Source: a virus
Length of the DNA stretch: 46,237 nt
Virus record (IMG/VR): IMGVR_UViG_3300028298_000011
Location: 1-46,237 of that record
Direction: 5' to 3' (one strand)
Shown here: one piece after another, positions 24,560-30,861 of the stretch
Numbering within the stretch: position 1 is the first letter of the stretch
How the letters are laid out: every line of letters starts with the position of its first letter
Notes under the pieces: model-generated
Seen by the model: the letters and a program-made list of their open reading frames with translations, nothing else
The model's database searches: none
Told to the model about the DNA's origin: nothing
Translations under genes and position numbers: made by a program

Positions 24560-24640
24560 TTAGTGAGTAACTGTTGTTTTTCGTCCTCCGGTTGCTTGGA
24601 TCATCATCCTGTATGGATAATTAAACATCAGGCGTATCAT
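24560..24640 (-). pseudogene. Truncated paralogue of the 54-residue small gene
   Basis: A 26-codon frame (MIRLMFNYPYRMMIQATGGR, then KTTVTH) that begins with an ATGA overlap with the lipoprotein stop. Its MFNYPYRMMI segment matches MFDYPYRMMI of the gene at 22772-22936, and the DNA around 24600-24630 and 22911-22941 is nearly identical. The rest of the longer protein, including the Trp-rich helix, is missing. It may be a remnant of a small duplication or a still-translated mini-gene. Confidence 0.5.
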
Positions 24641-24921
24641 TTTATCTCTACGATCAGGACTTCATCAAACCCAACAGCCTTACAATCTGAGACTCGGGAT
24701 TGGTATTTTCGATTTAGGAACTTCCCAGCATCCCATAAGTATATGGTATCATTTTGGATTGTGTACCTGTTACAAAGTACAGCCCCATGATCAGCTAGAT
24801 TAACTACATAGTTCATCCGTATCTTCTGAACCGGGGAGCACCCCATTAAGAAGAACAGTAAGGCGAAGAATATCATAACCCCTATCAGGATTGTGACTTT
24901 GATTGATTTTTGGGATTTCAT
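24637..24921 (-). CDS. Small lipoprotein
   Basis: A 94-residue protein with basic N-terminus (MKSQKSIK), a hydrophobic segment (VTILIGVMIFFALLFFLMGC) and a lipobox LMGC, so Cys28 should be lipidated and the rest exported. The mature part is short and has two more Cys that could form a disulfide. Phage lipoproteins expressed early are often superinfection-exclusion factors that block receptors or DNA entry. That is inference here. ATGA overlaps with neighbours on both sides. Confidence 0.75.
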   Translation of the reverse strand: MKSQKSIKVTILIGVMIFFALLFFLMGCSPVQKIRMNYVVNLADHGAVLCNRYTIQNDTIYLWDAGKFLNRKYQSRVSDCKAVGFDEVLIVEIK

Positions 24922-25496
24922 ATTTCTATTTCTAAACCGGTTACAATTCTATATATCTCTCTGGTCAAACGGGCATCATACAGGGCATTATGCAGGTCAT
25001 CCTCAATTACATCTATACCCAATTCTTTGGCTACCCGTTTCAGCTTAAAAGAGGGCATCCCTGGTCTACGTTCCAGGAGATATTGCGAAGCCAGACAGAG
25101 GACATCAATGGTATCTGTCCAGAACCAAGATCCTATGAATTGATCCTCACAGAGTTCAAAATGCTTCCTGAGGAAGGGATCATCGAAATACCTGTTATTG
25201 TACCCAATCATGTGGGCCTTGTGCTTTGGATTGAACTTATCGATGTATTTCTCCAGGATCCTTTTGAACTTTGTGTGAGCTATAAACATATTTGGATAAG
25301 CCCGGATCTGCTCTTCGGTTACATTGCATACATGCATAGCCTCTGGAGTAATGATGGCTTTCTCGTGAGGGGCCATTTTGATATCAAACTCCTCCACCAC
25401 GATTCCATCGACTTCAATCAGTCCCGCCAGCTGGTGTATGCTGTGCTTCCGATGATCCGTTCCTGTCGTCTCCAGATCGTAAAAAATCTTTATCAT
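24918..25496 (-). CDS. DnaQ-like 3'-5' exonuclease (DEDDh)
   Basis: A 192-residue protein with the DEDD exonuclease motifs: Exo I FYDLETTGTD (D7, E9), Exo II NNRYFDDPFL (D105 or D106) and Exo III DDLHNALYDA (H169, D174). The His marks the DEDDh subgroup that includes DNA polymerase III epsilon and RNase T. It degrades single-stranded 3' ends using two metal ions. The polymerase in this genome carries its own DEDD-like exonuclease, so this stand-alone enzyme probably serves repair or nucleotide recycling. The start is fixed by Exo I and forces an 83-base overlap with the upstream gene. Confidence 0.9.
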   Translation of the reverse strand: MIKIFYDLETTGTDHRKHSIHQLAGLIEVDGIVVEEFDIKMAPHEKAIITPEAMHVCNVTEEQIRAYPNMFIAHTKFKRILEKYIDKFNPKHKAHMIGYNNRYFDDPFLRKHFELCEDQFIGSWFWTDTIDVLCLASQYLLERRPGMPSFKLKRVAKELGIDVIEDDLHNALYDARLTREIYRIVTGLEIEI

Positions 25497-25779
25497 CTTT
25501 AATGAGTTTTGTAATTACAGTAGTAAATACTGAGCGAAGAATGACCCTGATTCCTGCAGGAAGTTTAGAGGTCTTCTCCCATACTGGAGGGATATTCTTA
25601 AGAAAGAAATCTGCAGTCATTTTCCCCCCTTCAGTCATTTGATCATACCAATTCCGGCGATAGTGATACCCCGGTTTTGGGATTGGACGGAGGGATCTCA
25701 TAATTATAATCCTTTCTACCTCTTGAGTTACACCTTGGATGTATTTAGGATCTTCAAAAATTTCCTTGTTTGTTTTCAT
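25414..25779 (-). CDS. Hypothetical protein overlapping exonuclease start
   Basis: A 121-residue protein (MKTNKEIFEDPKYIQGVTQE...) with a basic N-terminal half (RPIPKPGYHYRRNWYDQM) and a helical end. Its last 83 bases are shared with the start of the exonuclease gene in another frame. The overlapped part (DDRNGSSEAQHTPAGGTD) looks disordered, as expected when the exonuclease frame constrains it. ATGA overlap upstream. No domain recognised. Confidence 0.62.
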   Translation of the reverse strand: MKTNKEIFEDPKYIQGVTQEVERIIIMRSLRPIPKPGYHYRRNWYDQMTEGGKMTADFFLKNIPPVWEKTSKLPAGIRVILRSVFTTVITKLIKDDKDFLRSGDDRNGSSEAQHTPAGGTD

Positions 25780-25964
25780 CGGTTCAACACCTTTTCCAAT
25801 TCCTCATTGGCCCCATAAAGAGATTTAGCAACTGAACTGAGTTCATCGGCTTTCACTTTCCGTGAATTCAATATATTTTTAGAAACTATCAAGATTACTT
25901 CATTTTGTTCCTGAGGGGTTAGTTTGTTAATCACGTTCAGGATTCCATTTACTACTTCTTTCAT
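25776..25964 (-). CDS. Small hypothetical protein (62 aa)
   Basis: A helical, charged 62-residue protein (MKEVVNGILNVINKLTPQEQ...). ATGA overlaps join it to genes on both sides. No domain recognised. Its composition is similar to small DNA-associated or regulatory phage proteins, but nothing specific can be said. Confidence 0.66.
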   Translation of the reverse strand: MKEVVNGILNVINKLTPQEQNEVILIVSKNILNSRKVKADELSSVAKSLYGANEELEKVLNR

Positions 25965-26086
25965 TTTACTTTGATTGAGGCCAGAATAACAAATCCGGCG
26001 GTTAAAGAATTAAGTTCTTCGTGAGTGATTCCACATATCCAAAATTGGGATCTCCACGTATACTTTATTAGAAAATCGAATTTCAT
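25961..26086 (-). CDS. Very small protein (41 aa)
   Basis: The frame MKFDFLIKYTWRSQFWICGI..., ending GFVILASIKVK, is coupled by ATGA at both ends to its neighbours, filling the gap without spare bases. It has a short hydrophobic C-terminal stretch but is probably too short for a full membrane span. No family known. Confidence 0.52.
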   Translation of the reverse strand: MKFDFLIKYTWRSQFWICGITHEELNSLTAGFVILASIKVK

Positions 26087-26235
26087 GATCTTTTAAACCA
26101 AAAGTGAGCGAAAAAGAAATTGCCGAAAAAGACTACTGCTCCAATTACAAAAATTAAAGCAATGTCAAAGATTCCCCCTATTAATATGGATACAATACTT
26201 CCAATCATAAGTGATAAGGGTAATGATTTTTTCAT
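26083..26235 (-). CDS. Small two-span membrane protein (50 aa)
   Basis: The frame MKKSLPLSLMIGSIVSILIG..., ending HFWFKRS, is almost entirely hydrophobic with two likely transmembrane helices and basic ends. Its ATG overlaps the dUTPase stop (ATGA) and its TGA overlaps the next ATG. Such small early membrane proteins may affect host envelope functions or block superinfection. The role is unknown. Confidence 0.6.
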   Translation of the reverse strand: MKKSLPLSLMIGSIVSILIGGIFDIALIFVIGAVVFFGNFFFAHFWFKRS

Positions 26236-26657
26236 AATCCAGTTGAGCCAAATCCCCTGGCTCCGCGTTTAGTTTCCTCTGTATGCAGGAACAATACCTC
26301 CTCCAGGTTTGTGTATGTGACAGGGAGAATGATACCCTGCACTAATTTCATCCCTGGGGAAATCTGTTGGACCTGTTTTCCGACATTAATCACATGGAGA
26401 TGAATCTCCCCCTGGTAATCTTCATCAACTACGCAGGCTCCAACGATTAACTCCTTTTTGGTAGCAATCCCTGATTTATTCATCATCACCAGGACATGAC
26501 CTTCGGGGATCTTTACCTTAAGTCCACTCGGGATGTTTATCCCCTCCCCCCGTTTCAGCCAATAATAGAATTCCTCGGGGACATAGAAATCAATTCCTGC
26601 CGATCCAGGTGTCCCCCTGGTCGGGCTCTTAACTTCTCTGATTCTTGTGTACTTCAT
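26232..26657 (-). CDS. dut: Trimeric dUTP diphosphatase
   Basis: A 141-residue enzyme with all five trimeric dUTPase motifs: I SAGIDFYVP (19-27), II NKSGIA (60-65), III GACVVDEDYQGE (73-84), IV KLVQGIILPV (104-113) and V RGARGFGSTG (131-140). It hydrolyses dUTP to dUMP and pyrophosphate, keeping uracil out of DNA and feeding dTMP synthesis. The length is standard. It sits beside the thymidylate-synthase homologue and two other nucleotide enzymes, forming a pyrimidine-metabolism cassette. Confidence 0.95.
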   Translation of the reverse strand: MKYTRIREVKSPTRGTPGSAGIDFYVPEEFYYWLKRGEGINIPSGLKVKIPEGHVLVMMNKSGIATKKELIVGACVVDEDYQGEIHLHVINVGKQVQQISPGMKLVQGIILPVTYTNLEEVLFLHTEETKRGARGFGSTGL

Positions 26658-26673
26658 GACTTTTTGTGTTTAC

Positions 26674-27417
26674 TTAATAAATTACCCATTTTGTGATATC
26701 TTCCTTGTATGCATGGAAACTTCCAGCAAAGTAATTCAGTGCCCCACAGCGGAGCCCTGGATATGTCTCCAACAGGTTTTGAAGTATGTAATCCTGCAGG
26801 GCATGAGCCAGCCAGATGTCAATGGCAAAGTGCTTGAAATAGTCGTTGCTCCGGATATAATATAGGACCATCAGTTTGTTATTCCGGATCAGAAATTGAT
26901 ATGAAATTGAGCATGGAATCCTGGTTTGGAATCCGGCAGATTCACAGGTGTCTAAAGGATCAAATACCATCACCATTGCCCGGCGAGAGTGTATATCTTC
27001 CTTCAGGGCAGCAATTGCATTATCCAATTGTTGCATGTGGTTAATCCGTTCTGAATAGGTGTAGTCAAACTTTCCTTCCTGATCCCTGGACATAAGCTTT
27101 TGCCATAGGTCCATTCGGATCAGGTATGAACTCCCTGGGTTAACTCCCTCCCTGTTGATCCGGTCAGAGATCTCGGTATTACAATATTTTTCAATATTCT
27201 CAGCCTCTTCATTGAACACAAACTTCAGCATCTCCTGTTTCATCATATAAGGTTTGGAGATAATGAAATTAACCCCGATCAATTCTTTAGTGTTCTGATC
27301 TTCCCCGGTTAACTCCTGATTCTGGTAGTGCTTTATTGGCACCGTGATTCCGGAGACCTTAAGCTCCCGATCCATTTCTTGGATCATTTCTAAGCAGTCC
27401 TTAAAAATTCGTGCCAT
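26674..27417 (-). CDS. Thymidylate synthase family, dCMP hydroxymethylase-like
   Basis: A 247-residue member of the thymidylate synthase superfamily. The region 167-204 aligns without gaps to E. coli ThyA: catalytic Cys169 in IPCS, QF (174-175), YIRSNDYF (187-194), then IDIW. The residue in the place of ThyA Asn177 is Asp200. From T4 gp42 and ThyA mutant work, Asp at this place favours dCMP over dUMP. So it is more likely a dCMP hydroxymethylase or methylase than a true ThyA. The His after the catalytic Cys is replaced by Ser. It overlaps the methyltransferase-like gene by 17 bases. Confidence 0.8.
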   Translation of the reverse strand: MARIFKDCLEMIQEMDRELKVSGITVPIKHYQNQELTGEDQNTKELIGVNFIISKPYMMKQEMLKFVFNEEAENIEKYCNTEISDRINREGVNPGSSYLIRMDLWQKLMSRDQEGKFDYTYSERINHMQQLDNAIAALKEDIHSRRAMVMVFDPLDTCESAGFQTRIPCSISYQFLIRNNKLMVLYYIRSNDYFKHFAIDIWLAHALQDYILQNLLETYPGLRCGALNYFAGSFHAYKEDITKWVIY

Positions 27418-28645
27418 TTTTGATCTCCTTTTCAGCGATTTTTATTTGTTGTTTACAATACTCTTTTGACCCACAGAACTGACAGACCTTCTTCTGGTTT
27501 GAATATCCTATGATCTGGCAGTACTCAAACTTATTTCGGTCCACATTAGGATCTGATTTGACAGTCCTTTTTCCTGTATAGTCCTTATCCTCCCGGGTTC
27601 CTTCCAAAAAAGTCTTAATCTGCCCCGTAGCGTGTGTACAGGCCTCTACAGGAATGAACTTACCTGTCTGCTTAATCAGGGAGCGGTAACTGTCTACATT
27701 TTCATCAATTCCGGTTGGGATAAAGATGAAGTCGTCTGGGCATCCCTGGATTCTGGCTCTCTCCCGTATTGTGAACGGGAACATGGTGTCACTGCGGAAT
27801 CTGTTATCATAGGCCGATCCTCCCCCTGTAAGAGTTCCAGCATGCCGATCGATGTCAATGATCATGAATCCGATCCTTTGCTTTATTTCCTCCCTCCTGT
27901 TGTACCTGGGGATGGACTTATTCACTGGGGTGTCCCTTATGTAATCCTGGAGCTCCCGAACAGTCAGAATATTGTCTTCCCTGGGGGATCCTATAAACTC
28001 AGGTTCAAAGTTATATCTGCTCCACCCCTTTACCACGGAATCTGGATTGAGCCTATCATGGTTTGGAGCTCCATCCTTCAGATCCTGGATCTTATCACGG
28101 ATCGTCTTATTGTGATTGAATTCCCCAGGGATGAAATAGAATCCCAATTCCTTTTTGGATCCTATGACGAACAGCCTTCTTCTGCTCTTTTGGACATTCC
28201 CGTAGCCGTAGTTATTGATGTGCTCGAAATGGATGTCATAATCCGGCAGCATTGAAGACCAGTATACCCAGTCAACCACGATCAGTGATTTTGGGTTATT
28301 GTCCATAATGAAAAACTTTGGACTCAGCTTCTTTACTGATTCTATAAACTCCGGGATGTCCCCTACATCATTCTTGTTTAGTGCCTTCCCTTTATTCTTA
28401 TGGAATCCACTAAATCTGCCACAGTAAGTATGGCCTATGATAAGATCAACCCCTGTACATTCCTCGATCTGATCCTCTGAGAGATCCCTGAATTTCTTGA
28501 CCAGGAAAGCCCCAGGAAAGTTGTGCTCGAATGTCCCCGTATGAAAGTAAGGCCTATACTCTACATTCCCAATAATATCCCACCCTTGTTTCTTTGCCCC
28601 TATCATCATGGACCCTATCCCCCCGAATATCCCTAGTGCTCTCAT
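27401..28645 (-). CDS. C5-cytosine methyltransferase-like protein, divergent
   Basis: A 414-residue protein with the C5-methyltransferase layout: motif I ALGIFGGIGSMMIG (3-16), motif IV GHTYCGRFSGF with Cys75 (71-81), motif VI position MDNNP (114-118), motif VIII QKSRRRLFVIG (152-162), and motif IX-like TIRERARIQGCPDDF (292-306). Motif IV has YC instead of the usual PC, and motif VI has Asp-Asn-Asn in place of Glu-Asn-Val, so catalysis may differ. A C-terminal cluster of Cys376, 388, 391 and 397 could bind zinc. It lies between dCMP-hydroxymethylase-like and pyrophosphatase genes. Confidence 0.85.
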   Translation of the reverse strand: MRALGIFGGIGSMMIGAKKQGWDIIGNVEYRPYFHTGTFEHNFPGAFLVKKFRDLSEDQIEECTGVDLIIGHTYCGRFSGFHKNKGKALNKNDVGDIPEFIESVKKLSPKFFIMDNNPKSLIVVDWVYWSSMLPDYDIHFEHINNYGYGNVQKSRRRLFVIGSKKELGFYFIPGEFNHNKTIRDKIQDLKDGAPNHDRLNPDSVVKGWSRYNFEPEFIGSPREDNILTVRELQDYIRDTPVNKSIPRYNRREEIKQRIGFMIIDIDRHAGTLTGGGSAYDNRFRSDTMFPFTIRERARIQGCPDDFIFIPTGIDENVDSYRSLIKQTGKFIPVEACTHATGQIKTFLEGTREDKDYTGKRTVKSDPNVDRNKFEYCQIIGYSNQKKVCQFCGSKEYCKQQIKIAEKEIKNGTNF

Positions 28646-29214
28646 TAGTAGTTTGAATTAATTCTAAACATATTTACTTGATACTTCAATGACCATAGGG
28701 ATCTGATCTCTTCCTCTTTCATCCCAATGGCAAAAAACAACTTTATATACTGGGTCCATATAATCTTGAACCTAGGTTCAAATATATACAGATCCACCAG
28801 ATATTGTGACCTCCTCCACTGTCTATTCTTTAGCAAATTGGCCGTGATACCCAGCTGGTAGACGATCTTAAGTATCTGATGATTCAAATCCATTAGGCCG
28901 AATTTGAAGGGTTCATTTACATCCTCAAAATTCCACCCATATAAAAGGTACAATTCGATCAGGAAATTCATACCGTCGATCAGTTCCTCCTTGAAGTGGG
29001 TTTCATTACATCGATCTTCCAGGGATTCCATCAGTTCCTCCGTTATTCTCCAGCAATACTTTTTGAACACCTCCTGATCTTCATAGCAGTCGATATCAAA
29101 GTCCTGGAAGATTCTCTCAGATTCTGGCTCATATAGGAATTTCACTTCTTTCTGATTCTGAAATATCTCAGGCCATGTTAGACCCTTTATCGGTTTGAAA
29201 TTTTCAATGTTCAT
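28645..29214 (-). CDS. All-alpha NTP pyrophosphatase (dCTP/dUTPase-like)
   Basis: A 189-residue helical protein with the metal-binding signature of the MazG/dimeric dUTPase fold: ITEELMESLED (E59, E60, E63) followed by KEELIDGMNFLIEL (E77, D80). T4 gp56, which removes dCTP to force hydroxymethyl-dCMP into DNA, belongs to this fold. The next two genes encode a C5-methyltransferase-like and a dCMP-hydroxymethylase-like protein, so a dCTPase/dUTPase role is plausible. Specificity cannot be read from the sequence. The stop overlaps the next start (TAATG). Confidence 0.8.
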   Translation of the reverse strand: MNIENFKPIKGLTWPEIFQNQKEVKFLYEPESERIFQDFDIDCYEDQEVFKKYCWRITEELMESLEDRCNETHFKEELIDGMNFLIELYLLYGWNFEDVNEPFKFGLMDLNHQILKIVYQLGITANLLKNRQWRRSQYLVDLYIFEPRFKIIWTQYIKLFFAIGMKEEEIRSLWSLKYQVNMFRINSNY

Positions 29215-29464
29215 GGAAGTTGTTTAGAGCCCCAATATAAGCAGCTGCATCCAGGAGATTGTCTTCCTTATGGGCAAAGGCTTCACGGGCTAATTTAGAG
29301 GCAATATGGAAGTAGTATACATCCAGGATAGTGATCTCCTTCTTGGATAGAACAGACATTATCTTTGCTGTCCGTTCACTGCAATCAGCTATCGGGCCGT
29401 AGGTTCTTTCCTTTTCCTCGGCCCGTTCGTTGACTATTTCGTTGGCTTTCTGCAGGATATTCAC
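29204..29464 (-). CDS. DUF6378-like protein
   Basis: An 86-residue protein matching from memory the DUF6378 pattern: ERTYGPIADCSERTAKIMSV, a SKKEITILDVYYFHIASKLA segment and HKEDNLLDAAAYIGALNNF. The family is small, helical and frequent next to phage nucleotide-metabolism genes. The Glu/Asp/His arrangement suggests a MazG-like metal site but this is unproven. Overlaps both neighbours (4 and 11 bases). Confidence 0.75.
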   Translation of the reverse strand: MNILQKANEIVNERAEEKERTYGPIADCSERTAKIMSVLSKKEITILDVYYFHIASKLAREAFAHKEDNLLDAAAYIGALNNFHEH

Positions 29465-30192
29465 GGCAGGAAGGTGATGTCTGTTGAATGAATCTCTTTC
29501 CCGTATAAGTCCCCTGAGGCAACCTTGATCCTGTACTGAATGGAATTACTCCGTTTGTCCAGGCGAATCCGGCTGATGATCCCCTCTTCCCTGGTAGCCG
29601 TTTTGGACCGGGTGAAAGATACCTTCTTACCTATCTTCTCCTTGGCGGATTTCATGTCTGCCTGGATCTCTTCCTCGGTGGCCTGTTTTTTGAGGGGTTT
29701 GGCCTCTTCAACAGCCGGATCCTTTGAATCCTTACCTTTTCCCTTACTGGGTTTGGCTTCAACAGCAGGGGCCTTTGAACCCTTACCTTTTCCCTTACCG
29801 GTTTTGGACTCAGCAGCAGGGGCTTCATCCCCCTCAGGAGAAGGCATACCTGCAAAATCATCACTTGTGGAGTCCTCAGCAGAGGAATAGCCTGTGATTC
29901 CAGGTCCATGGTCAGTCAGCTGTCCACGGGAAGCCAGGATCTCATTGATCAGTTCCAGTTCAACCCCTTTTTTCCCTGGTCTGACCTTTTGGAGGTCCTT
30001 TGCCGACCGTTTTTTGTAGTTCAGTACATTCACCTCTTCGATGGTCAGGGAGTCCATATACTCCTCAGATACGAATAAGATGGTTTGATCCTTCAGTTCA
30101 TCAATGGTTGTTCCAGGTTCACTGGTGATGATGATACCATTTTCCAATTCGATTTTTGTGGAATTTTCCAGCTTAAAAAGTTTTGCATTCAT
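29461..30192 (-). CDS. Hypothetical protein with Lys/Ala-rich linker
   Basis: A 243-residue protein in three parts. The N-terminal part (residues 1-90) is alpha/beta (KIELENGIIITSEPGTTIDE). A low-complexity linker (about 105-175) carries repeated GKGKGKGSKAPAVEAKP-type units. The C-terminal domain (about 185-243, FTRSKTATREEGIISRIRLD) is basic and beta-rich, perhaps nucleic-acid binding. The linker DNA is repetitive and could vary in length between isolates. No known family. Confidence 0.72.
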   Translation of the reverse strand: MNAKLFKLENSTKIELENGIIITSEPGTTIDELKDQTILFVSEEYMDSLTIEEVNVLNYKKRSAKDLQKVRPGKKGVELELINEILASRGQLTDHGPGITGYSSAEDSTSDDFAGMPSPEGDEAPAAESKTGKGKGKGSKAPAVEAKPSKGKGKDSKDPAVEEAKPLKKQATEEEIQADMKSAKEKIGKKVSFTRSKTATREEGIISRIRLDKRSNSIQYRIKVASGDLYGKEIHSTDITFLP

Positions 30193-30204
30193 GATAATAT
30201 AAAA

Positions 30205-30444
30205 TTAAAGTGTAAATATTTCATCGTTATGTTCCCCCTGTATTGATATTATATCCTCTGGTCTAAGAGACACCAAGAATTGTCTACCTAATGTCCCAAA
30301 ACGATCATCCATCATAATCAAGACAGATTTTTCAAGATCCCTTCCACTATAATTTATTCTAACAACCCTTCCGAGTTTTCGTAGATTTTTTCCATCTATA
30401 GTATTATAGTGGAAACGATACCATTTTCTTGGTTCAATAGTCAT
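30205..30444 (-). CDS. Small beta-rich hypothetical protein (79 aa)
   Basis: A 79-residue protein (MTIEPRKWYRFHYNTIDGKN...) predicted as a small beta-barrel with a KLGRVVRINYSGRDLEKSVL core. The pattern is similar to KOW or Tudor-like folds that bind RNA or proteins, but this is only a visual impression. It is placed between two genes downstream of the promoter cassette at 30779-30861. Confidence 0.65.
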   Translation of the reverse strand: MTIEPRKWYRFHYNTIDGKNLRKLGRVVRINYSGRDLEKSVLIMMDDRFGTLGRQFLVSLRPEDIISIQGEHNDEIFTL

Positions 30445-30455
30445 GAGAGATATTA

Positions 30456-30767
30456 TTAAAAGTTGACCACTATGTTACGGCTCCGATCCCAGCAGAATGA
30501 CATGTCAGGTTCAATGCCTGTGGCCTTACAAATAGCCCAGGTCATCCCGACGTATGTCTTGTAGACATGACCAGCGTAGGAAGGAGAGGAATCCCCCTTA
30601 CGGATCCACATCATCTGACCACCTGAGCGGTGATGTTGGTTGACGGTGATCAGTTTGTCCCCCCTGAGGATGTGATCCACGATAACTTGTTGGGGCTCAG
30701 TGAATTTTGTCATTTTGACCAGTTCGGTGAAGGTGTCTTTTGCTTCCAGGGTTTCAGTTGTTGTCAT
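30456..30767 (-). CDS. Hypothetical protein (103 aa) after promoter cassette
   Basis: A 103-residue protein (MTTTETLEAKDTFTELVKMT...) with conserved-looking aromatic and basic patches (KLITVNQHHRSGGQMMWIRK; MSFCWDRSRNIVVNF). It is the first gene of a transcription unit led by the second 83-bp cassette. No recognisable family. The length and start are supported by the leader, where ATG follows ACAACAGACAAA. Confidence 0.7.
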   Translation of the reverse strand: MTTTETLEAKDTFTELVKMTKFTEPQQVIVDHILRGDKLITVNQHHRSGGQMMWIRKGDSSPSYAGHVYKTYVGMTWAICKATGIEPDMSFCWDRSRNIVVNF

Positions 30768-30778
30768 TTTGTCTGTTG

Positions 30779-30861
30779 TTAATTACCCAGCAAATATACA
30801 TGATCCAGTTGGAATAAAAAAATTTTTTTGAAGAAATCTTGAAAGTTTTTTTTAACTCATT
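30779..30861 (-). promoter_or_regulatory. Promoter cassette copy 2 (TATATTTG box)
   Basis: On the minus strand TATATTTG (30798-30791) followed by CTGGGTAATTAAC, with an A7T7 run and TTTCAAG upstream, matching copy 1 at 22536-22618 over its full 83 bases. It begins at the stop codon of the SNF2 gene and drives the genes from 30767 down. Confidence 0.75.

Noticed and set aside
26674-27417. Ordinary ThyA thymidylate synthase
   Set aside because: The dUMP-selecting Asn is Asp200 and the His after the active-site Cys is Ser, so I prefer a dCMP-directed enzyme.
27632-28255. 207-codon plus-strand frame opposite the methyltransferase-like gene
   Set aside because: It is a shadow of a coding frame with clear C5-methyltransferase motifs.
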